DNA from: Pararhodobacter sp.
Lineage (GTDB): Bacteria > Pseudomonadota > Alphaproteobacteria > Rhodobacterales > Rhodobacteraceae
Direction: 5' to 3'
Length of the DNA: 59,901 nucleotides
Assembly (NCBI GenBank): GCA_020832665.1
Contig: JAFIEG010000019.1
Span: forward strand, 1-59,901
Shown: positions 26,267-35,700 of the stretch, one piece after another
Layout of the letters: each line of letters begins with the position of its first letter
How positions within the stretch are numbered: position 1 is the stretch's first letter
Program-made: the position numbers and the translations under genes
Notes under the pieces: model-generated
What the model was told of the DNA's origin: nothing
What the model saw: only the letters and a program-made list of their open reading frames with translations
Database searches by the model: none

Positions 26267-26327
26267 TGTATAGGTTGCGTTGCATCACAAATCAATCTCA
26301 ATTTCAGAGATTTTTGTGATATGTTAT
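26267..26327 (-). promoter_or_regulatory. paa operon promoter with overlapping AT-rich inverted repeat (possible PaaX site)
   Basis: On the minus strand TTGATT (26290-26295) and TATACA (26267-26272) are 17 bp apart, a near-consensus sigma-70 promoter. Overlapping and upstream is an inverted repeat with arms ATCACAAATCAATCTC and GAGATTTTTGTGAT (26284-26320). The segment TTTGTGATATGTTAT (26313-26327) matches 12 of 15 positions of the E. coli PaaX consensus WWTRTGATTCGYGWT as I recall it. The last codons of paaX run into this segment. Confidence 0.6.
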
Positions 26328-27265
26328 GGTGCCGGCCCATCCGGCGCCAAATCATTGTTTTCCAATGCGGCTTTCGGGCCGATGCCCGCCCGGAGCGCCT
26401 CGATACGATCGCGTGTCTGCGCAGTTTCGCGCTCCAGCGGGCCCGAGATCGCCTCGAAGGCGGCGCCGATATGCGAATCGGCAGCGGCCGAGAGCGCCAG
26501 ATAGCTGCGCGCGAAAACCGCCCGCGCCCGCGTGCCGGGCCAGTTGGCGGGAAGGGCCTGCGCGGGCAGGCGCGGGTCGCGCAACAGCACCTGGCGATAG
26601 GCGTGCACCATCAACAGCCGCAAAGCCAGCGCCGCGGCGCCCGAACCCGCCCCGACAGCACCCGACGACGCCTTGCCGGCAGCCGGCAGGGCAAAGCGGG
26701 CGGCGAATTCCTCATAGGAAGCGGCATGGCTGTGCAGGTCGAAATGCGCCGCCGCGAAGTCGCGCAGCAGCGCGGTCTCGCCCTCAGGGTGCGCCGCGAA
26801 ACCCAGCGCCCCGGCGGGCAGCGGTGCGTTGTCGGGGCCGACGGCAAGCTGCGCCTTGATGCGCGCATGCCCCGCGCGCTCGAGCTGCGCCATCGCCGCC
26901 TCGGCACCTTCTTCGGGCAGCCAGACGAAGCGCCAGCCCGGTTCGCATGCCGTGCCGTAGATGATGCGCGCGGCCTGGGCAAATTCCTCGCTGGCCGCCG
27001 GCGTCAGCCGGTAGAAACTGCGCCGACCCGCGCGCCGCCCTTCCAGCCGCCCCGCCGACACCAGCCGCGACACGGCGGTGCGCACCAGGGTTTCGCTGAT
27101 GCCCACCAGCGCGCAGGCCGAGATGATGTTGCCGATCCAGACCTCGCCGCCGCGCGGCACCACGACATCGCCGTAAAGCGTGACGATGAACCCCGCCGCG
27201 CGCAGCGGTATCTGCTCCGCCAGCGAAGCGGCCTGCACCGCAAGGGGTTTTTCGTGTACCGTCAC
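26324..27265 (-). CDS. paaX: Phenylacetate repressor PaaX
   Basis: The 313-residue PaaX family regulator releases DNA on binding phenylacetyl-CoA. The N-terminal winged-helix domain is visible in FIVTLYGDVVVPRGGEVWIG and SETLVRTAVSRLVSAGRLEGRRAG as overlapping segments. The remaining PaaX-like domains are rich in Ala, with FHSHAASYEEF-like and LLMVHAYRQVLLRDPRLP parts. It reads in the same direction as the paa operon and ends 92 bp before the thiolase start, leaving room for a separate paa promoter. Confidence 0.93.
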   Translation of the reverse strand: MTVHEKPLAVQAASLAEQIPLRAAGFIVTLYGDVVVPRGGEVWIGNIISACALVGISETLVRTAVSRLVSAGRLEGRRAGRRSFYRLTPAASEEFAQAARIIYGTACEPGWRFVWLPEEGAEAAMAQLERAGHARIKAQLAVGPDNAPLPAGALGFAAHPEGETALLRDFAAAHFDLHSHAASYEEFAARFALPAAGKASSGAVGAGSGAAALALRLLMVHAYRQVLLRDPRLPAQALPANWPGTRARAVFARSYLALSAAADSHIGAAFEAISGPLERETAQTRDRIEALRAGIGPKAALENNDLAPDGPAP

Positions 27266-27400
27266 CGTGTTGCTTCCAACCTTCGCACTCGCGGCATGAT
27301 CCTAGCCCGAAGCGGGCGGGCAGTCGAACCGGTTTTTGAAACCACGCCGCAGCGCCGGCGATTGCTTGCCGGAGGCGGCGCGCGCGCTAGCTGCGCCTGC

Positions 27401-27784
27401 ATGATGCTTTTGATTCTCTACAATGGCGGCTGTCCAATTTGCGCGCGCGAGATCGCCCATTATCGCCGGCTCGCGTTGCGCCTCGGCGCCGATATCGCCT
27501 TCGAGGATCTGGGCAAGACCGATCTCGCCCTCTGGGGGCTGAACCCTGATACCGCCCGCCGCCGGCTGCATGCACGCGATGCGGGGCGGGTGCTGCACGG
27601 ATTGGCCGCCTTTCGCGCGCTCTGGGCACGGCTGCCCGGCTGGCGCTGGCTTGCATGACTGACCGGCTTGCCGGGCCTGGGCGCGGTTTTCGCGCTGGCC
27701 TATGACCGGGTTGCGGCACCGGTCCTCTATCGCATGGCGCGCCGGCGGGAACGGCGGGGAAACGCGCCTTCGAAGGCGCGTTGA
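27401..27784 (+). pseudogene. DCC-family thiol-disulfide oxidoreductase-like (DUF393), in-frame TGA
   Basis: The frame begins MMLLILYNGGCPICAREIAHY, containing the family's CxxC (C-P-I-C). It proceeds to LPGWRWLA, then TGA (27656-27658). The same frame continues LTGLPGLGAVFALAYDR and on to a stop at 27782-27784, which is what an intact DUF393 protein looks like at its C-terminus (typically LAxLTxLPG...AYDRVA). The stop replaces a residue where Trp (TGG) fits. The truncated 85-residue form keeps the CxxC. It may be a point-mutation pseudogene or a sequencing error. Confidence 0.65.
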
Positions 27785-27806
27785 AAGGGCCTTCACAGGC
27801 CCTTTC
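27783..27806 (+). terminator. Hairpin GAAAGGGCCT-TCAC-AGGCCCTTTC
   Basis: A perfect 10-bp stem with a 4-base loop begins within the final stop codon of the DCC-family frame. A palindrome CGCCTTCGAAGGCG precedes it. The T-rich tail is short, so termination may be partial. Confidence 0.6.
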
Positions 27807-27921
27807 TCGCGGCGTCGCGCCCGGCATCGGGGGGCCTCGCTTTTCCGGGCGCATGCGGCCAACGCCCCTTGCGCTGCGCGCCACGCCGCGCCACCTTGCG
27901 GCGACAACCGGAGGATTGATC

Positions 27922-28218
27922 ATGAGCAAAGCCTACTGGGTGGCGCATGTCGATGTGCACGACCCCGAAACCTATGCACGCTACCGCGAGGCCAATGCCG
28001 CGGCCTTTGCGAAATACGGCGCGCGCTTTCTCATTCGCGGCGGCGCGCAGGAGCAGATGGAGGGGCATTGCCGCGCGCGCACCGTGGTCATCGAGTTTCC
28101 CAGCCTGCAGGCGGCGCGCGATTGCTACCACTCGCCCGAATACCAGGCCGCCAAGGCCATTCGCGACCCGGTCAGCGAGGGCGATCTGATCATTGTCGAG
28201 GGTTATGAGGGCGGCTGA
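27922..28218 (+). CDS. DUF1330 domain protein
   Basis: The 98-residue product starts after GGAGGATTG. MSKAYWVAHVDVHDPETYARY, the central RTVVIEFPSLQAARDCYHSPEYQ and the final GDLIIVEGY are the DUF1330 (dimeric alpha/beta barrel-like) pattern. The biochemical role is unknown. It stands between the broken DCC gene and hisB. Confidence 0.88.
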   Translation: MSKAYWVAHVDVHDPETYARYREANAAAFAKYGARFLIRGGAQEQMEGHCRARTVVIEFPSLQAARDCYHSPEYQAAKAIRDPVSEGDLIIVEGYEGG

Positions 28219-28326
28219 TCGGGGCCGCGCTGTAGCACCCTGAGCGGGTGCGCGGGCTGGACAAGCGCCGCGCGCCCGCCTAGAGCACGCTCTAGGTACC
28301 GGACGGGCCATCGGAAGCGAGACACC

Positions 28327-28914
28327 ATGCGCAAGGCCAGCATCAGCCGCAAGACCAGCGAGACCGCCATCACCGCCAGCCTCGACCTCGACGGCAGCGG
28401 GCAATTCGATGTCGCCACCGGCGTGGGTTTTTTCGATCACATGCTGGAGCAACTGACGCGGCATTCGCTGATCGACATCACCCTGCGCGCCGAGGGCGAT
28501 CTGCATATCGACGATCACCACACGGTCGAGGATTGCGGCATCGCGCTGGGCCAGGCGCTGGCGCAGGCGCTGGGCGACAAGCGCGGCATTCGCCGTTACG
28601 GTTCCTGCCTGTTGCCGATGGATGACGCGCTGGTGCGCGCCGCGCTCGATCTTTCGGGCCGGCCGTTTCTGGTCTGGCAGCTGGCTTTTCCCACCCAGAA
28701 GATCGGCAACTTCGACACCGAGTTGGTGCGCGAGTTCTTTCAGGCGCTCAGCACCCATGGCGGCATCACGTTGCATGTGAGCGCGCTGGCCGGGATCAAC
28801 AGCCACCACATGGCCGAGGCCGCTTTCAAGGCCGTGGCGCGCGCGCTGCGCGAGGCGGTCGAGCCCGACCCGCGCAAGGGCGATGCCGTGCCCTCGACCA
28901 AGGGTTCGCTCTAG
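28327..28914 (+). CDS. hisB: Imidazoleglycerol-phosphate dehydratase
   Basis: The 195-residue product converts imidazoleglycerol phosphate to imidazole-acetol phosphate in histidine synthesis. Metal-binding motifs are visible: [33 protein letters not shown] and [14 protein letters not shown]. This is the monofunctional form, without the histidinol phosphatase domain. hisH follows after 4 bp. Confidence 0.97.
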   Translation: MRKASISRKTSETAITASLDLDGSGQFDVATGVGFFDHMLEQLTRHSLIDITLRAEGDLHIDDHHTVEDCGIALGQALAQALGDKRGIRRYGSCLLPMDDALVRAALDLSGRPFLVWQLAFPTQKIGNFDTELVREFFQALSTHGGITLHVSALAGINSHHMAEAAFKAVARALREAVEPDPRKGDAVPSTKGSL

Positions 28915-28918
28915 GCCC

Positions 28919-29557
28919 ATGCTGACCGTCATTGTCGATTACGAGAGCGGCAATCTGCATTCGGCGCAAAAGGCGTTCGAGCGCATGGCAGCCGAAACCG
29001 GTGCCGGCGAGGTGCTGGTCAGCGCGCGGGCCGAGGATGTGGCGCGCGCCGAGCGTATCGTGCTGCCCGGCGACGGCGCCTTTCCCGCCTGCCGGCGCGC
29101 GCTGGCGGCAGTGCCCGGCATGATCGAGGCACTGGAAGAGGCGGTGGTCGCGCGCGGGCGGCCCTTTCTGGGCATCTGCGTGGGCATGCAGATGCTGGCC
29201 ACGCGCGGGCTGGAATATGAAGAGGTGCCGGGCCTGGGCTGGATCGGCGGCGATGTCGAGCGCATCGCGCCGGCCGATGGCGGGCTGAAGGTGCCGCATA
29301 TGGGCTGGAACGATCTGGTCATCGACCGGGCGCATCCGGTGCTGGCGGGCATTGATAGCGGTCAGCACGCCTATTTCGTGCATTCCTATCATTTCCGGCT
29401 GCACGATCCGGCGCATCTTGTGGCGCATGTCGATTATGGCGGGCCGGTGACGGCCATCATCGGGCGCGACAATATTCTGGGCACGCAGTTTCACCCCGAG
29501 AAGAGCCAGGCCATGGGCCTGCAGCTTATCGCCGGCTTCCTGCGCTGGCGGCCCTGA
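28919..29557 (+). CDS. hisH: Imidazole glycerol phosphate synthase glutaminase subunit
   Basis: The 212-residue class I glutamine amidotransferase supplies ammonia to HisF. The nucleophile Cys is in FLGICVGMQML, and the His/Glu pair is in GTQFHPEKSQ. The start is 4 bp after the hisB stop. hisA and hisF would normally follow; here the next gene is an unrelated permease on the other strand. Confidence 0.97.
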   Translation: MLTVIVDYESGNLHSAQKAFERMAAETGAGEVLVSARAEDVARAERIVLPGDGAFPACRRALAAVPGMIEALEEAVVARGRPFLGICVGMQMLATRGLEYEEVPGLGWIGGDVERIAPADGGLKVPHMGWNDLVIDRAHPVLAGIDSGQHAYFVHSYHFRLHDPAHLVAHVDYGGPVTAIIGRDNILGTQFHPEKSQAMGLQLIAGFLRWRP

Positions 29558-29558
29558 G

Positions 29559-29630
29559 GGGGGGGGGCGCTGACCCCCGTCCGCTGCGCGGACTCCCCCC
29601 GGCGTATTTGGGGGCAAGATGAAGACGGGG
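29559..29630 (-). repeat. Intergenic repeat, copy 4 (inverted)
   Basis: On the minus strand it reads CTTCATCTTGCCCCCAAATAC, then a G-run, a stem and a C-run. It lies immediately after hisH and between convergent genes, in a position fit for a bidirectional terminator. Confidence 0.75.
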
Positions 29631-29647
29631 GCTGTGCTGCCGGCCCC

Positions 29648-30682
29648 TCAGGCGAGGAACTGCCAGGCGAGGCCGGAAAGCAGCGCCCCGGCCATGGCGA
29701 AACCAAGATAGGCAGCGAAGACGCGCGGGCGCACCAGCGCCCAGACGGCGATGGCAGCGGGGATCGAACTCATGCCGCCGGCGACTACGAAGCTCATGGC
29801 CGCGCCGGGGGCCATGCCCTGGCCAAGCAGCGCATCCATCAGCGGCACCGCGGCATAGCCGTTGAGATAGGCCGGCGCGCCCAGCACCGCGCCCAGCAGG
29901 ATCGGCTGGAAGCCCTCGCCGCCCAGCACCCCGGCGATCAGCCCGGCCGGAACATAGGTGACCATCAGCGCTTCGATGACATAGGCCAGCGCCAGCCATT
30001 TGCCCAGGAACAGGATATTCTCGCGCGCGGTGGCGGCGAAGATGCCGCGCCTTGGCGCCTCGCGCCAGAAGGCCCAGAGCGGTTTGCCGTGGAAGGGGTT
30101 CTTCACCTTGCCGCAGCAGGTCCGGGGCGCGAGATCGGCCTTGAGCGGGCTGGCGAAGACCGCGGTGCGGGAAAACAAGTGCACCGTCAGCCCGCCGCCA
30201 ATGCCGATGAGCACCGCGAACACGGTCTTGGCCAGCGCGAAATCGAGCCCCAGCACGCCGGCGGTGACCAGGAACATGGCCGGGTCCATCAGCGGCGAGG
30301 ACAGCCAGAAGGCCATCACCGCCGCCAGCGGCGCCCCCACCGCCAGGAGCGCCGCGATGAAGGGAATCACCTGGCACGAGCAGAAGGGCGACAGCCCGCC
30401 GACCAGCGCGGCGAAGACGATCATCGGCAGCGCCGGGCCCTGAAAGGCGCGCCCGACCAGGGTTTCCGCCCCCGCTGCCTTGACCCAGGCCAGCGCCAGC
30501 GTGGCAAAGAGGATGATCGGCGCCGTGCGCGCCAGCGCGCGAGCGGCGAAATCGACCGTGGGCAGGAACTGCGCCGGGTCGGCCAGCGCCACGGCGGCCA
30601 GAAGCAGCGCGATGGCCAGCGCCACGCGGTCGATGCGGCGCAGGAAGGAAGGGCGCGGGCGGGGCAGGGTGGTATCAGCCAT
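29648..30682 (-). CDS. DUF318/YraQ-type permease
   Basis: The product has about 344 residues and at least eight hydrophobic segments. The signature LSPFCSCQVIPFIAAL and a loop Cys pair (RTCCGKVKNPF) are typical of this permease family, whose members include organoarsenical exporters (ArsP). It overlaps the ArsR-type regulator by 8 bp, so it is under its control. Thiol-binding metalloid or metal substrates are plausible but unproven. An ATG 12 bp further upstream is an alternative start. Confidence 0.85.
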   Translation of the reverse strand: MADTTLPRPRPSFLRRIDRVALAIALLLAAVALADPAQFLPTVDFAARALARTAPIILFATLALAWVKAAGAETLVGRAFQGPALPMIVFAALVGGLSPFCSCQVIPFIAALLAVGAPLAAVMAFWLSSPLMDPAMFLVTAGVLGLDFALAKTVFAVLIGIGGGLTVHLFSRTAVFASPLKADLAPRTCCGKVKNPFHGKPLWAFWREAPRRGIFAATARENILFLGKWLALAYVIEALMVTYVPAGLIAGVLGGEGFQPILLGAVLGAPAYLNGYAAVPLMDALLGQGMAPGAAMSFVVAGGMSSIPAAIAVWALVRPRVFAAYLGFAMAGALLSGLAWQFLA

Positions 30683-31025
30683 CGGTGCTTCCATGCGTTA
30701 CAGGGGGCGCGCTGCCGGGCCGGTCGGCGCAGCATTCGGCGAGAAGGAATTCGGACAGGGCGCGGATGGCGCCGGTATCGGCGGCGCAGGTGATCTGCCT
30801 GCCATGCTTGCGCCGGGTGATCAGCCCGGCTTGGGCGAGTGTGTTGAGGTGGAAGGTCAGTGTCGAGCCGGTGATGCCGCAGCGGTTTCCAAGCAGGCCG
30901 ATGCCCAGCCCCTCGGGCCCGGCGCGCACCAGCGTTTGCAGCACGGCGAGCCGGGCTTCGGAGCCCAGCGCGGCGAAGGTCAGCGCGGCGCGTTCGGTTG
31001 TGGTGTCGGTGCGATTCGTTTTCAT
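30675..31025 (-). CDS. ArsR-family transcriptional regulator
   Basis: The 116-residue winged-helix repressor has LGSEARLAVLQTLVRAG, then RCGITGSTLTFHLNTLAQAGLI as recognition helix. A C-terminal Cys pair (LAECCADR) is the likely metalloid-sensing site. The start MKTNRTDTT is preferred; another ATG 36 bp upstream would place the operator in the coding region. It is the first gene of the pair with the permease. Confidence 0.9.
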   Translation of the reverse strand: MKTNRTDTTTERAALTFAALGSEARLAVLQTLVRAGPEGLGIGLLGNRCGITGSTLTFHLNTLAQAGLITRRKHGRQITCAADTGAIRALSEFLLAECCADRPGSAPPVTHGSTDG

Positions 31026-31047
31026 ATTTGCAGAAATATCGAAATAT
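31024..31047. promoter_or_regulatory. ArsR-type operator ATATTT-GCAG-AAATAT
   Basis: A 6-4-6 inverted repeat followed by a third AAATAT half-site covers the start of the arsR-like gene. The AT-rich block in a GC-rich genome and its position suggest autoregulation. Confidence 0.6.
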
Positions 31048-31295
31048 AATGTCGATGGCAACTGTGAAACGCTAACCCGGCAAGAAGGGAATGCCTTCCC
31101 TCTGCCGGCGCCGATGGCGGGAAAAAACCTGGCCCCGAGGTGCCTTGGTAGCGTCCGACGTTCCGGCCTCGACCGAGTTCGCGGGGCGCCGATCCCCGGC
31201 CGGGCCCGGTTGCGGCAAGCATGACCCGTTGCCCGCGCCCGGGCTTTGCCCTAGCGTCGCGCGCGTAAAAAGCCGACAGCACGGGAGGCAACACC

Positions 31296-32582
31296 ATGTC
31301 GAAAAGCCCGGGGTTCGATACCCTGCAGATTCACGCCGGCAGCCGGCCCGACCCCGCTACCGGGGCGCGCCAGACGCCGATCTATCAGACCACATCCTAT
31401 GTGTTTCGTGACGCCGATCACGCCGCAGCGCTCTTCAACCTGCAGGAAGTGGGTTACATCTATTCGCGCCTGACCAACCCCACCGTCGCCGCGCTGCAGG
31501 AGCGGGTGGCGGCGCTTGAGGGGGGCGTGGGCGGGATTTGCTGCTCGTCGGGACACGCCGCGCAGATCATGGCGCTGTTTCCGCTTATGGGGCCGGGGCG
31601 TAATGTCGTGTCCTCGACCCGGCTCTATGGCGGCACCGTCACGCAGTTCAGCCAGACGATCAAGCGCTTCGGCTGGTCGGCGAAATTCGTCGATACCGAC
31701 GACCTCGTCGCGGTGGAGGCCGCGATCGACGATGACACCCGCGCGCTTTTCTGCGAATCGATCGCCAATCCGGGCGGCTATGTCACCGACATCCCGGCGT
31801 TGGCGAAGATCGCCGACAAGCACGGCATCCCGCTCATCGTCGACAATACCTCGGCCACTCCCTATCTGTGCCAGCCAATCGAGATGGGCGCGACGCTGGT
31901 CGTGCATTCGCTGACCAAGTACTTGACCGGCAACGGCACCGTCACCGGCGGCGCCATCGTCGATTCAGGGCGCTTCGACTGGTCGGCATCGGACAAGTTT
32001 CCCTCGCTCTCGGCGCCCGAGCCGGCCTATCACGGGCTGAAATTCCACGAGACCTTCGGCAACCTCGCCTTCACCTTCCACTCCATCGCGGTGGGGCTGC
32101 GCGATCTGGGCATGACGCTCAACCCGCAGGCGGCGCATTACACGCTCATGGGCATCGAGACGCTGAGCCTGCGCATGGCGCGCCATGTCGAGAACGCGAA
32201 GAAAGTGGCGACCTGGCTTGAAGGCCATCCCGCGGTCGAGGCCGTCACCTATGCCGGGCTGCCCTCGTCGCCCTGGTACGAGCGCGCGCAGAAGCTTTAT
32301 CCCAAGGGCGCGGGCGGGCTTTTCACCGTGTCGCTGAAGGGCGGATATGATGCCTGCGTGAAGCTGGTCGATTCGCTGGAGCTGTTCAGCCATGTCGCCA
32401 ATCTGGGCGATACGCGCTCACTGATCATCCATTCCGCATCCACCACCCACCGCCAGCTGACCGAAGAGCAGCAGGTGGCCGCCGGCGCGGCGCCGAATGT
32501 GGTGCGTTTGTCGATCGGAATCGAGGATGCCGACGATCTGATTGCAGATCTCGAACAGGCGCTGGTCAAGGCCGGCGGATGA
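31296..32582 (+). CDS. metY: O-acetylhomoserine (thiol)-lyase family enzyme
   Basis: The 428-residue PLP enzyme of the Cys/Met metabolism family makes homocysteine from O-acetylhomoserine and sulfide. The PLP lysine is K208 in HSLTKYLTGNG. Other motifs are SSGHAAQIMALF and DNTSATPYLCQP. CGGGAGG precedes the ATG. I looked for a SAM riboswitch in the 270-bp leader and saw none. A strong terminator follows. metF and a metR-like gene are 3.5 kb away. Confidence 0.93.
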   Translation: MSKSPGFDTLQIHAGSRPDPATGARQTPIYQTTSYVFRDADHAAALFNLQEVGYIYSRLTNPTVAALQERVAALEGGVGGICCSSGHAAQIMALFPLMGPGRNVVSSTRLYGGTVTQFSQTIKRFGWSAKFVDTDDLVAVEAAIDDDTRALFCESIANPGGYVTDIPALAKIADKHGIPLIVDNTSATPYLCQPIEMGATLVVHSLTKYLTGNGTVTGGAIVDSGRFDWSASDKFPSLSAPEPAYHGLKFHETFGNLAFTFHSIAVGLRDLGMTLNPQAAHYTLMGIETLSLRMARHVENAKKVATWLEGHPAVEAVTYAGLPSSPWYERAQKLYPKGAGGLFTVSLKGGYDACVKLVDSLELFSHVANLGDTRSLIIHSASTTHRQLTEEQQVAAGAAPNVVRLSIGIEDADDLIADLEQALVKAGG

Positions 32583-32648
32583 ACGGTTGACGCTAGGTCA
32601 GCGCCTTTAAGCGGGCGAAACGCACGGAATTCCGTTCACGAAACTGTT

Positions 32649-32680
32649 GCCCGGCAGCATCACTGCCGGGCTTTTTCTTT
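32649..32680 (+). terminator. Rho-independent terminator of metY
   Basis: A 9-bp stem GCCCGGCAG/CTGCCGGGC with a CATCA loop is followed by TTTTTCTTT. Confidence 0.92.
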
Positions 32681-32764
32681 GCATCGGCGGATTCCTGCTA
32701 TAGGGATTGGTGCAAGCCGGACTGGGGCTCGAAGCCTCGCGGTGCCCTGTGATAAACGCGTGCC

Positions 32765-35700
32765 ATGAAACCGGATTTTGCACTGAATCTGTCGCATGAA
32801 GGGGCCGAGCTGCTGCGTCGTGGCGCAGCTGGCTGGGAGAGGCTGGGCGCTGTGCGCTTCGATCAGCCGGACCTTGACAAGGCGCTTTCGAGCCTGCGCG
32901 ACTCCGCGCGCGAACAGGCGCCCGAGCGCTTCTTCACCAAGCTTGTGATTCCCGCCAGCGAGTTGCGCTATGTGACGGTTTTGGCGCCGGGGCCGACCGA
33001 CGAGGCGCGCCGGCTGCAGATCGAGGCCGAGATCGAGGGGCTCACCCCCTATGCGATCGAAGAGCTTTCCTATGATTTCGTGGTCGAAGGCGATTACGCG
33101 CTGGTTGCGCTGGCGGCGAAAGAAACGCTCGAACAGGCCGAGGATTTCGCCGTCAATCACGGCTTGAACCCGGTCGCATTCGTGGCCATTCCCGAGCGCG
33201 GCGCGTTTCTCGGTGAGCCGTTTCTGGGCGAGACCCGGCAGGCGCGCAAACTGCTGCAGGCGGGCGAGCCGGTAGTGGCGGATGGGCAACCGGTGCTGCT
33301 GGCCGGCAGTGACGCGGCTGCCGAGGCGCGCCGCAATGAGCGGTCCGAGGTGGCAACGGCAAGGGTGGCGGGACTCGGTGCTCGCGTCGCGCGGGCAGCG
33401 CCTGCGCCGCAGCCGGGTCCGGCTGCGCTGCCGCCCCGGCCCAAGGTTGAGATCACGCCCCGGGCACCTGCTGCTGCCGGATCGGGTTTTCCCCGCCGCG
33501 CCACAACCGAAAGCGGGGACGAGCCCGGCGGTCTGGCGCGGGTAGGCGATCTGGTGCGGCGAATGGGCAATCGCCTGCGGCTTGAGCGTGCCGGGGCAGC
33601 GGCCGAGGCGGCTGCCGAGGGTCAGACGCCTGCCGATACCGGCCAGGGCGCGGCCGAGACCGAAACAAAGGTCGCTGAAAAGCCCGCGCCTGCTTTCGCA
33701 GCCGGCGCGGGCAGCGCCGAAGAAAAAGCAAGCAAGAAGCCTGTTGCGCCGGAGAAAACGGAAAAATCGACCCAGGTGCCGGTGGCCTTTTCCTCGCGCC
33801 GCAAGCGCCCGGCGGACGTAGAAGCGCCCCGGCTGGCCAGCAGCAGCACAAGCGCCGCGGCCGAAAAACCCAAGTCCGGCCCCGGCGGGAGGTTGGCGAT
33901 GCTGCCGGGGACTGGCCGCGCGCGCGCGGCGTCTGCCGGCGCCTCTGGGGCGTTGGGCCGCCTTGTTGGCGGTATGCGCGGCGGTATCGGGCGCGGCTTG
34001 CGACGCGTTAGCGAAAGCGGCAAGGGGCTGGCAGCGCGAGCGAGGCCCGTATCCGCTTCCGGCACCCGGGCTGCAGCGCCGTCACCCGGCAAGCCAGCCG
34101 AGGGATTGGACGCTGCCGGCAAGGGATTGGCCATTCTCGGCGGCCAGCGCCGCTCGGCACAGCCGGCGGGGGGGGCGGCCGAGCCCATCGTGCCGGCTTC
34201 GCGGCCACCTGCCGACGAAACGGCCAAGGCAACCGAAGCCGAAGCCCTGACCATATTCGGCGCGCGCGGCAAGTCGCAACGCCAGCCTTTGGGGGCGCGC
34301 AAGGGGTTGATGGCCGCGGGCGGGGTGTTCCTGCTGCTTGGTGCCGTTGCCGTCTGGGCGCTGTATTTCGATCTCGGCAGCGACAGATCGGACGAGCCGG
34401 GGCTGGCACAGGTCGCACCCCAAGACGGTGCTGCAGGGACCGGGGACACGGCAAGTCCCGGCATCGAGGCGCCGGCCGCGCTGCCCGAGCCATCGCCCGA
34501 AGCCGTTGCCGAGTCTGGGGCCGAATCGGCTGCCGCGCCGGCCGATACCGAAGCCGCCGATACCGGCGCGCTGACGGAACCCGCAACCGATGATCCCGAG
34601 GCGCTGCTCGAACAGCTTGTCCGCGACGGTCTGCACGAGGCCCAACCGGCAGAAATCTTTGACGGGGCTTCGGAAACGGCTGTGATTGGCGAGCCTGCGG
34701 ATCAGGTCGCCGGTCCGGCCGAACCTGTTCAGCCCGGCGAGGCGCCCAGCCTGGGCGAGGCGCCGGCGCCCGCCGCACAGCGCCTGGCACTGCCGGCGCC
34801 GGTCGAACGGCCAACGGTTGCCGAGGTGATGCCGGTCAGCGCCCCGCCGCCGCCGCCCTTCGGCGTCGAGTTCGATCTGGGCGATGACGGGCTGGTCACG
34901 GCCACGCCCGAGGGCGCGTTGAGCCCGCGCGGGGTGTTGGTCTATGCCGGCCAGCCCGCGGAAGTTCCCCCGCCCCGCCCGGCTGGCATCGCGCCTGAAC
35001 CGGCGCCAGAGCCTGCCGCAGAGCCCGAGGCTGCCGTGGAACCCGAGCCCGAGGCCGCGCCTGAGGCCGTAGCGGAACCCGAGGCCGTTGCCATACCCGA
35101 TGACACGCCGCGGGCCGATCCGGCATTGGCAGATGCGCGCCCGCAACCGCGCAGCCCGCGCGTGGCGGCGATGGCCGAAACCGCGGCGCCAGCAGAGACC
35201 GAGATCGAAACCGAAGCCGCCATCGAGGCCCCCGAAACCACCGAGCCGCAACCGGAACCGGGCGACAGCAGTGCGCTGACCTCCCCGGGGGCGATCTCGG
35301 TTGCCGCGCTCAGACCGCAGCAGCGGCCCACCGATCTGGCGCCCGCGACCCGCGCTGCGGTACCCGACGAGATCGATGTCGCAGAAGCGATGCGCGAAGC
35401 GGTGGCGCGCTCGCTGGTGCCCTCGGCGCGGCCCGAAGGCATGAGCGAGCGTGTGCGACAGGCCCTGGCCGCAGCGCGCAGCGGCCCCAGCAGTGGCAGC
35501 AGCACAGCTCGAACGGTCCGTGGCAGTGATGCACCGCAGATACCGACCACCGCCTCGGTGGCTGAACAGGCCACCGAAAGCGGCATGAATCTGCGCCGGA
35601 TCAACCTGATCGGAGTCTATGGCACTACCTCTGACCGGCGCGCGCTGGTGCGCCTGTCCAATGGCCGGATTGTGCGCGTGGGCGTAGGTGACAGCCTTGA

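Noticed and set aside
24060-26273. 737-codon open frame antisense to paaA and the thiolase
   Set aside because: Long antisense frames are expected in GC-rich coding DNA; the opposite strand carries clear enzymes with catalytic motifs, and this translation is low-complexity His/Arg/Ala-rich.
27656-27658. Recoding of TGA (as Trp or selenocysteine)
   Set aside because: Many genes in the window end with TGA in the normal way, no SECIS-like hairpin follows, and the other interrupted genes have TAA or TAG.
31062-31295. SAM-type riboswitch upstream of metY
   Set aside because: I looked for the SAM-II and SAM/SAH pseudoknot cores and saw no matching stems; only an ordinary leader with a ribosome-binding site.
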